A stretch of 24,329 nt of DNA, from NCBI GenBank assembly GCA_038329845.1, contig JBBQNJ010000075.1, forward strand, positions 1 to 24,329, in the 5' to 3' direction. Source of the stretch: JBBQNJ01 sp038329845. GTDB lineage: Bacteria > Planctomycetota > Phycisphaerae > Tepidisphaerales > Tepidisphaeraceae. Under the pieces are notes generated by a model, which was given only the letters and a program-made list of their open reading frames with translations, had not been told where the DNA came from and did no database searches. This document shows positions 1 through 8,988 of this stretch, piece by piece. Within the stretch, counting starts at the first letter, position 1; every line of letters starts with the position of its first letter. The translations under genes were made by a program, and so were the position numbers.

Positions 1-205
1 GGCCAACATAACACATGTCGCCAACCGAAGTTTTAGGCACTACATCGACTTTTCAATCACGCACCCCTTGCCACGAAACGCCAGCCACGTTTTTTCGTCA
101 AAATAAAAAATATTCGGGGCCTATCTGCGGAAGTTGGGCTAGCGGCGATGGCGAATATAGAGGATGATCCCCCCGACGCGTCCACAGCAAGCCGGAGTTG
201 ACCCC

Positions 206-1843
<1,638 letters not shown>

Positions 1844-1956
1844 TGGCGGACTGGCCTTGGAGGGGACTTGGGGGGGATGATTAAGGCACGATGCCCGAAG
1901 GGAACATAAAAGGACATGGGCTTTTCCACGAATGGTGGGAGCGCCGAGGAGATTAT

Positions 1957-2052
1957 TTACGGGTCGACTCGAACGGTTCGCGGGCTGGGATTGCCTGATG
2001 CACTGTTGCCGTTTGCGATTGTAGAACACCTCGATGTACTCGAAGATTGACT
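1957..2052 (-). pseudogene. Fossil of the 3' end of an IS3-family transposase (orfB)
   Basis: Read on the minus strand from 2050, the sequence encodes SIFEYIEVFYNRKRQ. This is the well-conserved motif near the C-terminus of IS3-family DDE transposases, usually followed by a HS-LG-LSP segment. One base-shift later the next frame reads NSASGNPSPRTVRVDP and reaches a TAA at 1957-1959, matching the usual short tail. Only about 30 codons remain, with an apparent frameshift and no upstream catalytic part, so it is dead. The part of the element further upstream (plus coordinates above 2052) is replaced by the repeat patch. No terminal inverted repeats were found. The call rests on motif recognition alone. 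Confidence 0.6.
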
Positions 2053-2055
2053 GCC

Positions 2056-2139
2056 GTGCCTGCGTGCTGCGTGCCTGCGTGCCTTCCTCTTCCCCCCTGA
2101 GTGCCTCAGTGCCTGCGTGCGTTCCTCTGTCCCCTCACC
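2056..2139. repeat. Direct-repeat patch with three exact copies of a 12-mer
   Basis: GTGCCTGCGTGC occurs exactly at 2056-2067, 2071-2082 and 2109-2120. The last two copies belong to a longer imperfect direct repeat of about 30 bp (2071-2100 and 2109-2139), each followed by a TTCCTCT-C-rich run. The patch lies between the IS3 fossil and the feo operon. It supplies the last ten codons and the stop of the small Cys-rich gene read from the other strand. It is probably slippage-generated low-complexity DNA; no function is evident. Confidence 0.75.
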
Positions 2140-2345
2140 TTCAATTGTTCGACCGGCAGGAAGAGGACCCGGGGGGCGTTTTTCGCCGGGTGGTTCGGCG
2201 ATTTAGCGGCGCCGCACCCCTTGGCGCAGCAGGCGCCGAATCGCCCCTTGCCGGCGCGCAGCGCTTGAATTGCCTGGCGGACGGCGTAAATCCCACATCC
2301 CCCTACCGTCAATCCCACGATCAATTGCTGCATCCACATCGCCAT
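2106..2345 (-). CDS. FeoB-associated Cys-rich small membrane protein
   Basis: A 79-aa protein with one N-terminal membrane segment (LIVGLTVGGCGIYAVRQAI, about residues 8-26). A short basic linker and a cysteine cluster, GACCAKGCG (about residues 37-45), follow. This is the layout of the FeoB-associated Cys-rich family that often follows feoB. It is thought to help ferrous iron import or to occupy the place of FeoC; its exact role is not settled. The start ATG lies 3 nt after the feoB stop, with GAGGTG 4 nt upstream (overlapping the feoB stop), so translation is probably coupled. The last ten residues (VRGQRNARRH) and the stop fall in the repeat patch, so the natural C-terminus may have been replaced. 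Family members are often 50-70 aa. An in-frame second ATG two codons in is an equally possible start. Confidence 0.75.
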   Translation of the reverse strand: MAMWMQQLIVGLTVGGCGIYAVRQAIQALRAGKGRFGACCAKGCGAAKSPNHPAKNAPRVLFLPVEQLKVRGQRNARRH

Positions 2346-2348
2346 CGC

Positions 2349-4709
2349 TCACCTCGTCGCCAGCAGTCCAATCTGATACACGCCCAGGCAGATCACGTAC
2401 GCTAGTCCGTTCATGTACACCAGCATGAACAAGGGCCATTTCCAACCGGCGGTCTCTCGCCGCACCACCGCCAAGGTACTCATGCACTGCATCGCCAGCA
2501 CGAACCAGACCAGCATGCTTATGCCGACCAGCGGCGTCCAGACGTCTTGGCCGGCCCGCGGGTCGCCGCGCGGGTAGACATCGGCCCGCATCGCCTCGGT
2601 GAGGCTCGAAGTGTCCTCATCGTTGCCGCCGACGCTGTAGACGATCCCCATGGTGCTGACGAAGACCTCGCGGGCGGCGAACGCCCCCACCAGCCCGACG
2701 CCCATTTTCCAGTCGAACCCCAGCGGGCGAATCACCGGCTCGAGCGTCCGTCCGAAGCGGCCCGCGAAGCTATGGCGAAGTTCCTCGCCACGAACCGCTT
2801 CGTCGATCCAAGCCTGGCGTGATGCGTCTATATCCTCGCTGGCCGCGGCGCTGTTCGACTGGTTCATCACCCCGTCGCGCAGCACCGCGGGCATATTCGC
2901 CCGCGCCTCGAGGGCGACTTGCTCGATGCGCGATTCCGGCAGCCGCGGATAATACATCAGCGCCCACAACACCACGCTGAGGCAGAAAATGATCGTTCCG
3001 GCCTTGGCCAGAAACTCCCAGGTATTGCTTAGCACATGACGCAGGACCTGCGACGCCTGGGGAACCTTGTAGCTGGGCATCTCGAGGATGAACGCCGAGG
3101 GCGCCCCCTTGAGGAACGTGCGTTTGAAGACGATCGCCGTCACCACCGCCGCGAGAATCCCCAGCGCGTAGCAGGCGAGCATGATGCCTGCCTGGGCCAT
3201 CGCTCCGGCACCGGCGAAGAGCGTTCCGATCAACAGCAGGTAGACCGGAAGCCGGGCGCTGCAACTCATGAACGGGGCGATCAGGATCGTCGCCAGGCGA
3301 TCTCGGCGGTTTTCGATCGTCCGGGTGGCCATGATCCCCGGGATGGCGCACGCGAAACTCGACAACAATGGGATGAACGCCTTGCCGTGCAGTCCCACCT
3401 TGGCGAGAAGGCGATCCATGAGAAACGCCGCCCGCGCCAGGTAGCCGCTGTCTTCCAGGACCGCCAGAAAGAAAAACAGCAGCGCGATCTGGGGAACGAA
3501 CACCACCACCGCCCCGACGCCGTTGAAAATCCCGTCGTTGATCAGGCTCTTCAGCGGGCCGTCGCTCATTCCCGCGCTCAGCTTGATGCCGATCCACGTG
3601 ACCGCGGCCTGCACCGCATCCATGATCGGCGCGGCCAGTGAGAAGATGCTCACGAAGATCGTCGCCATGATGGCCGAAAAAACCACCAGGCCCCAGATTT
3701 TGTGCATGAAGACCGCGTCGATGCTGTCACTGAGGGTTCGTCCCCGGGCCGTTTCGTAACCCAGCACCTCGCGCGGCGCCGTCGTCCCCATCGCGGCCAG
3801 TTCCTCGACGTTGGCGCTGGCGCGCTCGGCCAACTTCTCAATCCACCGGTAATGGGCCTCGATGTCGGCCTGCATCGGCTCGATCCCGGCCTCGGCCAGA
3901 CGTGCCGTGGCCGATCGCACCTGCTCGGCGATGGGCACCTGCCCCGCCAGCGGCGCGATGTCGCCCGCGCGATCTCCGATCAGCAGACGCTCGGCCAGGG
4001 CTTCGTACGATGGATGCGCCGGCGCGCCGTACAACCCCGTGGCCGCGCCCCCGGTGGCCGACCGGCCCTCGGCATCCATCGACGCCAGACGACCGCCGAG
4101 AATCTCGACTTCCCGGCGCATCGGCGCGGGCAACGGCCAGTCGGGCATCGGCGCGGTGCGCGCCGATGCGATGGCCTGTTTGAGATCCTCGATCCCCTGG
4201 CGTTTGTGGCCGACCATCGCCACCACCGTCACCCCCAGCGCCTCGCCGAGCGATTGCGGAGAAACGTGGATCCCCCGTCGTTCGGCCACATCCATCATGT
4301 TCAGCGCCACCAGCAGCGGCCGGCCCAACTCGATGAGTTGGCTCACCAGGTATAGATTCCGCTGAAGATTCGAGGCATCGACGACGACGATGACCACGTC
4401 CGGCGCGGGGGTACGCGGACGCAGCCCGCGCAGCACCTCCATCGTCACCATCTCGTCCGGCGAACGGCTGATCAGGCTGTAGGTCCCGGGCAGGTCGATG
4501 ACCGTGGCCCAGTTACCATCCGGCAGCTTCAACCGGCCGGTCTTTTTCTCGACCGTCACGCCGGGGTAATTGGCCACCTTCTGGCGCAGACCGGTCAAGG
4601 CGTTGAAGATCGTCGTCTTGCCGCAATTGGGATTTCCCGCCAGCGCGATCGTCAATTCGCCCGATCGCGTCTGCGCCGGATCACGGGATGATGCACAACA
4701 AGTGGACAT
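2349..4709 (-). CDS. feoB: Ferrous iron transporter FeoB
   Basis: GTP-regulated inner-membrane importer of Fe2+, 786 aa, close to the usual length. The N-terminal G domain shows G1 GNPNCGKT (residues 25-32), VTVEKKTG around 51-58 (G2 region), G3 DLPGTYSL (72-79) and G4 NMMD (137-140). A helical spacer rich in Arg and Ala follows, then the membrane part with two Gate/nucleoside-recognition blocks. These include FFFLAVLEDSGYLARAAF and the segment SCSARLPVYLLL. The C-terminal region ends in hydrophobic helices. The N-terminus carries a Cys pair (MSTCC). It is the middle gene of feoA-feoB-Cys-rich, 78 nt after feoA and 3 nt before the small protein. No strong ribosome site precedes the ATG at 4709, so the exact start is less sure than the gene. 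Confidence 0.97.
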   Translation of the reverse strand: MSTCCASSRDPAQTRSGELTIALAGNPNCGKTTIFNALTGLRQKVANYPGVTVEKKTGRLKLPDGNWATVIDLPGTYSLISRSPDEMVTMEVLRGLRPRTPAPDVVIVVVDASNLQRNLYLVSQLIELGRPLLVALNMMDVAERRGIHVSPQSLGEALGVTVVAMVGHKRQGIEDLKQAIASARTAPMPDWPLPAPMRREVEILGGRLASMDAEGRSATGGAATGLYGAPAHPSYEALAERLLIGDRAGDIAPLAGQVPIAEQVRSATARLAEAGIEPMQADIEAHYRWIEKLAERASANVEELAAMGTTAPREVLGYETARGRTLSDSIDAVFMHKIWGLVVFSAIMATIFVSIFSLAAPIMDAVQAAVTWIGIKLSAGMSDGPLKSLINDGIFNGVGAVVVFVPQIALLFFFLAVLEDSGYLARAAFLMDRLLAKVGLHGKAFIPLLSSFACAIPGIMATRTIENRRDRLATILIAPFMSCSARLPVYLLLIGTLFAGAGAMAQAGIMLACYALGILAAVVTAIVFKRTFLKGAPSAFILEMPSYKVPQASQVLRHVLSNTWEFLAKAGTIIFCLSVVLWALMYYPRLPESRIEQVALEARANMPAVLRDGVMNQSNSAAASEDIDASRQAWIDEAVRGEELRHSFAGRFGRTLEPVIRPLGFDWKMGVGLVGAFAAREVFVSTMGIVYSVGGNDEDTSSLTEAMRADVYPRGDPRAGQDVWTPLVGISMLVWFVLAMQCMSTLAVVRRETAGWKWPLFMLVYMNGLAYVICLGVYQIGLLATR

Positions 4710-4787
4710 GGCTTGTCGAAGGTGTGGGCCGAACCGTTATCGCCGGGCAGAACGTGCCATCCATTCGCCCTCGAGCGCGCGACCTGA

Positions 4788-5075
4788 CTACCGGGTCGTG
4801 GCACCGGTGATTTTCACATGACGCGCCTGTTCGTTCCGCAGCGACAGGTGATATCCGCGCAGTCGAAACTCGATCGGGTCTCCCATCGGTGCCCGCCGCA
4901 CCACCTCGACCGCCGCCCCGTTACAAAATCCCATCTCGAGCAATCGTCGGCGAACGTCCATGTCCCCGCCCACCGAGACCACGCATCCGCAACACCCGAT
5001 CCCCAACTGATTCAGGCTGCACGATGCCGCCGGACCCGTATGATTGCATTCCGCCACGTCACACGCCTTTTCCAT
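4788..5075 (-). CDS. feoA: FeoA-domain protein, Cys-rich N-terminus
   Basis: Small cytoplasmic SH3-like partner of FeoB. Residues about 21-90 carry the FeoA fold: LNQLGIG, then GGDMDVRRRLLEMGF, a basic middle strand, and the end motif GYHLSLRNEQARHVKI. The product is 95 aa if started at 5075. Alternatively an in-frame ATG at 5093 would add six residues. I prefer 5075 because a good -10 hexamer (TATACT) ends exactly seven bases before its A, implying a leaderless message, and neither start has a ribosome site. The N-terminal 20 residues add three cysteines (C5, C10, C19) not normal for FeoA, and CCGC lies at 28-31, giving seven Cys in all. This suggests metal or redox sensing, which is inference. 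It is the first gene of the feo operon. Confidence 0.9.
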   Translation of the reverse strand: MEKACDVAECNHTGPAASCSLNQLGIGCCGCVVSVGGDMDVRRRLLEMGFCNGAAVEVVRRAPMGDPIEFRLRGYHLSLRNEQARHVKITGATTR

Positions 5076-5081
5076 ACCGAT

Positions 5082-5109
5082 AGTATATCCCATTGAGACT
5101 GAGTTTCAA
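5082..5109 (-). promoter_or_regulatory. Predicted feoA promoter overlapped by a 17-bp dyad (candidate metal-repressor operator)
   Basis: On the minus strand TTGAAA (5109-5104) and TATACT (5087-5082) are separated by 16 bp, a close match to a housekeeping sigma promoter. The predicted start is the A of ATG at 5075. The -35 box sits inside a near-perfect palindrome at 5093-5109, TTGAGACTGAGTTTCAA on the plus strand. It has one mismatched pair around a single central base. Its 7-1-7 geometry resembles boxes of Fur-family repressors. Iron repression by steric block is an inference from position, geometry and the gene it controls. Confidence 0.6.
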
Positions 5110-5150
5110 CCAAAATATACGAAGTGGATATGATTCTCCAGTTATCGGGT

Positions 5151-5190
5151 TTTACACCAATGTAAAGACATTCCTGCAAACGCTTTACAT
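5151..5190. promoter_or_regulatory. Cluster of TGTAAA/TTTACA half-sites upstream of the feo promoter
   Basis: TTTACA-CCAA-TGTAAA is a perfect dyad at 5151-5166. A further ATGTAAAG (5160-5167) pairs with CTTTACAT (5183-5190) across 15 nt. The three half-sites lie about 40-80 bp upstream of the feoA -35 box and downstream of the VanZ gene end. They could bind a regulator or simply form RNA structure after the VanZ stop. No known regulator is assigned. Confidence 0.35.
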
Positions 5191-5234
5191 CGACATCCGA
5201 TGCCGATGATTTTCTTCGGACCTCCCATGTCTTT

Positions 5235-5606
5235 TTACCGCAGGGCATCGCGAACGAAGACCCGCAGCGGGGCGACGAGGGCCGTCGCCGCCAGGCAACC
5301 GGCCATGTCGGCACGCCAGTCGGCGAAATCACACGAGCGATGAACGAACGATTGCAGCAGTTCATCAACCGCGCCATATGCGGCACAAATCATCACCACC
5401 AGCATCACCGCCCGCCACAACGGCACGCGACCGATCCAGAACGACAGGTGCAGCAACCCCGCGAGCAGTCCATACGCCACGAGATGCGCCACCTTGTCAT
5501 TGATGCGGGTGTGGGGCATCCGCTGGGCCGGAATATGGGTCAGCGTGAACAGAACGATCCAGTAGATTCCCACGCCTGCCCAAGTGAGCCGTGCCACGCG
5601 ATTCAT
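5235..5606 (-). CDS. VanZ-like membrane protein
   Basis: A 123-aa integral membrane protein with about four hydrophobic helices. The VanZ-family pattern is clear: HIPAQ near residue 24, DKVAHLVAYGLLAGLL (37-52), YGAVDELLQSFV (77-88) and CDFADWRADMAG (92-103), with the acidic residues D81, E82, D93, D96 and D100. VanZ relatives include a protein for low-level teicoplanin resistance, but most members have no known function; here nothing suggests antibiotic resistance. The ATG overlaps the stop of the upstream ParA gene (ATGA at 5603-5606), so the two are probably co-translated. It ends just before the feo regulatory region. Confidence 0.88.
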   Translation of the reverse strand: MNRVARLTWAGVGIYWIVLFTLTHIPAQRMPHTRINDKVAHLVAYGLLAGLLHLSFWIGRVPLWRAVMLVVMICAAYGAVDELLQSFVHRSCDFADWRADMAGCLAATALVAPLRVFVRDALR

Positions 5607-6634
5607 GGCGTTGCCTCCGGGTCGACCCGAGGCTTGGGCGATGATGCATCGGCGCGCGAAATCTCATCGCCAGCGGGAGGCCCGGGTGCCGGGTCGCCCG
5701 GCGGACGGACGATCGAAGTCGGCGCTGTGCCCTTGGGCACGAGCATCGCCCGCGCCTTGCGCCGAGGCGCCTTGGATGGCTTCGCCGATTCGACACCCGG
5801 CGACTCACGAACCTCGGCGGGTTCTGTCGCGGCACCCGCGGCGACCGCCGGCAATCCCAGAAGCTCGCGCGCCAACGCACGGTAATCGGCTGCGCCGTTG
5901 CTCGATGGTTCGTACTTCAAGATCGTCTGCCCGAAACTGGGGCTTTCCGCCAGCTTGATGTTGCGGCGGATGCGGCTTTGAAACAGCTTGGCCCGCGACC
6001 AGGGAAGGTTTTTCCCCTGGGCCTGCTCGATGAACCGCAGCAGTTCATCCACCACTTCGCCGGTCAGGCGTGTCTGCGAATCGAACATCGTCAGAATGAT
6101 CCCCCCCACCCGAAGATGGGGGTTCATCCGGCGATTGACCAACTGAACCGTCTCGAGCAGCTTGGCCACTCCCTGCAGCGCCAGAAAATGCGCCTGCATC
6201 GGGACCAGCACCTCATCGGCCACGGCCAAGGCGTTGATGGTCAACAGCCCCAGGCTCGGCGGGCAGTCCAGCAGAATGAAATCAAACTGCGGATTCGCCG
6301 CCTCGATGCGCTTCCTCAGCAGTGTCTCGCGGCCCAGCACGCTGACCAGCTCGATCTCCGCGGCCGCCAGATCGATCGAGCTGGGCACCAGGGTGATCCG
6401 CTCGCCGACAGAATGCATCGCGTCGACAAGCGGGCGTTCTTCGACGAGCACATTGTACAGCGAGGTGATTTCCGGCGATGGGTCCACGCCGTAGTTGATG
6501 GTCAGGTGGGCCTGGGGGTCCAGGTCGATCAGGCAGACATTCTGGCCCAGTTCGGCCAGGGCGGCGCCGAGATTGACCGTGGTGGTCGTCTTGCCCACGC
6601 CCCCTTTCTGATTCATCAACGCAATGATCCGCAC
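5603..6634 (-). CDS. ParA/Soj-family ATPase with Pro/Ala-rich tail
   Basis: A 343-aa P-loop ATPase of the ParA/Soj group, which moves chromosome origins, plasmids or protein cargo. The deviant Walker A KGGVGKTT spans residues 10-17. LIDLDPQAHLTINYG (Walker A'/switch) and FILLDCPPSLGLLTINAL (Walker B region) follow. The ATPase ends at about residue 260 and is followed by about 80 low-complexity residues rich in Pro, Ala and Lys. I chose GTG at 6634 because GGAGGG lies 9 nt upstream and the protein then begins with the usual RIIALMNQKGG. A longer in-frame extension to 6748 has no family likeness. No parB follows; the next gene is VanZ-like, joined by an ATGA overlap. It may therefore be chromosomal soj with a distant spo0J, or a separate positioning ATPase. 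Confidence 0.9.
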   Translation of the reverse strand: MRIIALMNQKGGVGKTTTTVNLGAALAELGQNVCLIDLDPQAHLTINYGVDPSPEITSLYNVLVEERPLVDAMHSVGERITLVPSSIDLAAAEIELVSVLGRETLLRKRIEAANPQFDFILLDCPPSLGLLTINALAVADEVLVPMQAHFLALQGVAKLLETVQLVNRRMNPHLRVGGIILTMFDSQTRLTGEVVDELLRFIEQAQGKNLPWSRAKLFQSRIRRNIKLAESPSFGQTILKYEPSSNGAADYRALARELLGLPAVAAGAATEPAEVRESPGVESAKPSKAPRRKARAMLVPKGTAPTSIVRPPGDPAPGPPAGDEISRADASSPKPRVDPEATP

Positions 6635-6827
6635 GATCGAGTGCCCTCCGCATCGGGTAAGCTCCGCAGTGTCCCCGCGCCGCCGATGCTTTTCAAGTTC
6701 GTGCTCGAAGTTCCCGAGTTCGCACGGCACGGGGACATCCCCTTCCATTCACCGCGCCGCCATCGGCACCGATCTTGCGAGCCGATCTGCCAGCGCCAAT
6801 TGGGCGCCGGAATACAGGAGCCTTGCA

Positions 6828-7397
6828 ATGACATCGCAGAAGATTGATGGGAAAAAAGTGGCCATTCTCGTGGCCGACGGGTTCGAGCAGGAGGAAATGA
6901 CCAAGCCACGTGAAGCGCTGGAATCGGCTGGGGCCAAGACGGAAATCGTCAGCCTCAAGAGCGGAAAGGTCAAAGGATGGAAACACAAAGAATGGGGCGA
7001 TTCGTTCAAGGTGGACAAGACGATAGACCAAGTCAAGCCAGGCGATTATGACGCCCTTCTGCTGCCCGGTGGGGTGATGAATCCGGACTTGCTACGGGTC
7101 AACCGCGCCGCCGTCGAGTTCGTCAAGGGATTTTTCGCCGAGTCCAAGCCGGTGGCGGCGATTTGTCATGGTCCGTGGATGCTGGTCGAGTCCGGTGCCG
7201 CCCGGGGACGCAAGCTCACCAGCTATCCCTCGATTCAGACCGATCTGAAAAATGCCGGTGCCCACTGGGTAGACGAGGAAGTGGTGGTGGACAACGGTTT
7301 GGTAACCAGCCGCAAGCCCGACGACATCCCGGCGTTTAACCGGAAAATGATCGAGGAGATCGCCGAGGGCAAACACACTGGCCAGTCGCTAAAATAG
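6828..7397 (+). CDS. PfpI/DJ-1 family protein (class I glutamine amidotransferase-like)
   Basis: A 189-aa cytoplasmic protein of the PfpI/YhbO/DJ-1 superfamily. Members are described as proteases, chaperones or glyoxal/methylglyoxal-adduct deglycases linked to stress. Visible hallmarks are VAILVADGFEQEE (11-23, with the conserved acidic residues), DYDALLLPGG (73-82), and the nucleophile elbow AAICHGPW (110-117) with C113. RKLTSYPSIQTDLKNAGA, the segment that packs against the active site, follows. The start ATG has CAGGAG 7 nt upstream. An upstream in-frame extension to 6624 is a shadow of the ParA leader. The gene is divergent from parA and lies 7 nt before the fucosidase, so these two probably share a transcript. 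Confidence 0.93.
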   Translation: MTSQKIDGKKVAILVADGFEQEEMTKPREALESAGAKTEIVSLKSGKVKGWKHKEWGDSFKVDKTIDQVKPGDYDALLLPGGVMNPDLLRVNRAAVEFVKGFFAESKPVAAICHGPWMLVESGAARGRKLTSYPSIQTDLKNAGAHWVDEEVVVDNGLVTSRKPDDIPAFNRKMIEEIAEGKHTGQSLK

Positions 7398-7404
7398 CCC
7401 TGCT

Positions 7405-8583
7405 ATGGCAAAGAACGAAGTTGAATCGGCGAACGAAGCGGCGGCGAGCCAGCATGCCGTCATCGGAGTGCATTCGGGCGTTGATGAAGCCGAAAAGAAT
7501 TTCTGCCCCACTAAGCACCCCGAGGCCCAGTGGTTCGCCGATGCCGGGCTGGGGCTGTTCCTGCATTGGGGAATCGCCAGCGTGCATGGCAATGTCGATC
7601 TGTCCTGGGGCATGATGAAAAATGCGCCGTGGCGGACCGGCGAATGGGCCAGTGGATGCATCACCCCCAATGAGTATTGGGCCTTGGCCGATCGGTTCGA
7701 CCCGGGTGAGTACGATCCGGACCCTTGGATCGCCGCCGCCAGGGATGCCGGGTTCCGCTATGCGGTATTGACGACGAAACATCACGATGGGTACACGTTG
7801 TGGCCGAGTGAACATGCGAATCTAGGCGTGCATACTCACCTGAATGGCCGGGATCTGGTAGCGCCGTTCGTGGCGGCGTGCCGCCACCACGGGTTGAAGG
7901 TGGGGCTGTATTTTTCCCCGCCGGACTGGCACTTGCTGCGCAGGCATATGTCGTTCGAATACGCCACCATGAAGTCGATCGGCCCGGGCGCAGAGAATCT
8001 CCCACCGGGCGAAACCTCGGCGCCCGGTTTCGGTCTGGACCACGAACCGGTCGAGATCAGACGGGCATCGGACGATTTTCAGATCGGGCTGTCCCGCGCG
8101 ATTCGCGGGCAGGTCGAAGAGTTGCTCACGCGCTATGGGCGGATCGACCTGATCTGGTTCGACGGCAAGGCCAGCATCGGATCGCGCCCGCAGCCGATCT
8201 CGATCGCGCGCATCCGCGAGCTACAACCCCACATCGTGATTAACCCCCGCCTCCACGGCGTGGGGGATTTCCAAACTCCCGAATGCCGCATGCCCGTCAC
8301 CGCGCCCGAGGGGTGGTGGGAGCTATGCCATACCTGGAACGACGGCGGCTGGGGCTACCACGCGCACGAATCGTATCAGACCGCGGCGACCGTCTTCGAC
8401 CGCTACCGCCAGTGCCGAGCGATGGGAGGCAACCTGCTCATCAACTGCGCCCCGCGGCCCGACGGGACGATGCCGGAAGTGTATTACCGGCGACTCGAGG
8501 AGTTCGCCCGCCTGCGATCGGGGCCGGGTGGTGGAATGAGAAAAGGTCGCGGCTGCGGGCATGGGGTTCGGTCCAGTGGGTGA
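7405..8583 (+). CDS. GH29 alpha-L-fucosidase, 3' end truncated and replaced
   Basis: Predicted to remove alpha-linked fucose from glycans. The TIM-barrel motifs of GH29 appear in order: LFLHWGIASV (51-60), RTGEWASG (77-84), TTKHHDGYTLW (123-133), GLKVGLYFSPPDWH (163-176), and LIWFDG (249-254). D253 fits the catalytic nucleophile. HIVINPRLHG, WELCHTWNDGGWGY and LLINCAPRPDGTMP follow. No signal peptide is seen; residues 1-35 are polar. The likeness stops after about residue 370 (EEFARL), near base 8515. The last 22 residues (RSGPGGGMRKGRG and on) are the reverse strand of an hsdR fragment read through to a chance stop. A C-terminal domain seen in many members is missing, but the barrel is complete, so activity is possible. 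It is likely coupled to the PfpI gene 7 nt upstream. Confidence 0.85.
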   Translation: MAKNEVESANEAAASQHAVIGVHSGVDEAEKNFCPTKHPEAQWFADAGLGLFLHWGIASVHGNVDLSWGMMKNAPWRTGEWASGCITPNEYWALADRFDPGEYDPDPWIAAARDAGFRYAVLTTKHHDGYTLWPSEHANLGVHTHLNGRDLVAPFVAACRHHGLKVGLYFSPPDWHLLRRHMSFEYATMKSIGPGAENLPPGETSAPGFGLDHEPVEIRRASDDFQIGLSRAIRGQVEELLTRYGRIDLIWFDGKASIGSRPQPISIARIRELQPHIVINPRLHGVGDFQTPECRMPVTAPEGWWELCHTWNDGGWGYHAHESYQTAATVFDRYRQCRAMGGNLLINCAPRPDGTMPEVYYRRLEEFARLRSGPGGGMRKGRGCGHGVRSSG

Positions 8584-8794
8584 ACTGGGTACTCTCGCCG
8601 GTGGATTCGTACTGGAAGGCAAGCGGCCGGCGCCAGGTCGGCAACCGCGCGGCCAAGCCATCGGCATAGTTGGCGGATTGGCCCTCGACGCCTTTGAGGG
8701 TGTGGCAGACGAGCTTGGCTTCGACAACACCGATGGCCTTGCCATCCACGTACAGCAGGTAATCGGCCTCGCCGTGGGCGCCGGGAAATTCCGG
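8525..8794 (-). pseudogene. hsdR: Fragment of a type I restriction enzyme R subunit (hsdR)
   Basis: The minus strand keeps about 90 codons of the HsdR N-terminal nuclease region: EFPGAHGEADYLLYVDG, KAIGVVEAKL, then GVEGQSANYADGL, WRRPLAFQYESTG and RSRDLFSFHHP. E and K in VEAK belong to the PD-(D/E)xK nuclease core. Both ends are cut. The upstream end meets a duplicated HDOD-gene piece at about 8792-8796, and the downstream end meets the fucosidase gene at about 8515-8527. There is no helicase part and no hsdM or hsdS in the window, so this is a relic without function. Confidence 0.85.
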
Positions 8795-8988
8795 CGGCGA
8801 TCGACCCGATGGCTGCTTCGATCGGGTCAAGGGCGGAGAAAGACGCGTCGCGCATCAAAGCGACCTGATGCTCGCTCGACGGATAGAGCGGAACCATCAA
8901 TTTCGCTTCATCCTCGACCGACAGGCGGGCCAGCATGGCGGTCATCGTGAGCGCCTCGTTTCGCAGGCATAGGGCGTCCAGCGGTTGC
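8793..8988 (-). pseudogene. Relic of a second copy of the REC-HDOD gene (C-terminal segment)
   Basis: About 64 codons closely match residues in the intact REC-HDOD gene coded at about 9422-9617. Shared stretches include PLDALCLR, MTAMLARLS, DEAKLM-PLYPSSE and SFSA-DPIE-AIGSIAA. By eye roughly 85% of bases and 75-80% of residues agree. The likeness ends sharply on both sides, at the hsdR piece (about 8794) and at the winged-helix piece (about 8988). The reading frame is still open and runs in frame with the winged-helix fragment. This points to a paralogous gene that was largely deleted. Confidence 0.8.

Noticed and set aside
164..205. Earlier start for the sulfatase
   Set aside because: The purine run touches the ATG, and the Tat motif would sit away from the N-terminus. 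The ATG at 206 has a better ribosome site.
1844..1956. Gap between the sulfatase and the IS3 fossil
   Set aside because: No gene, hairpin terminator or promoter could be supported there.
5093..5109. Naming the feo dyad a Fur box
   Set aside because: The geometry fits, but the bases differ from the classical Fur consensus and I cannot test binding, so it is left as a candidate repressor site.
6624..6827. Earlier start for the PfpI protein
   Set aside because: The extra 68 residues lie over the parA leader and have no family likeness; the ATG at 6828 has CAGGAG at 7 nt.
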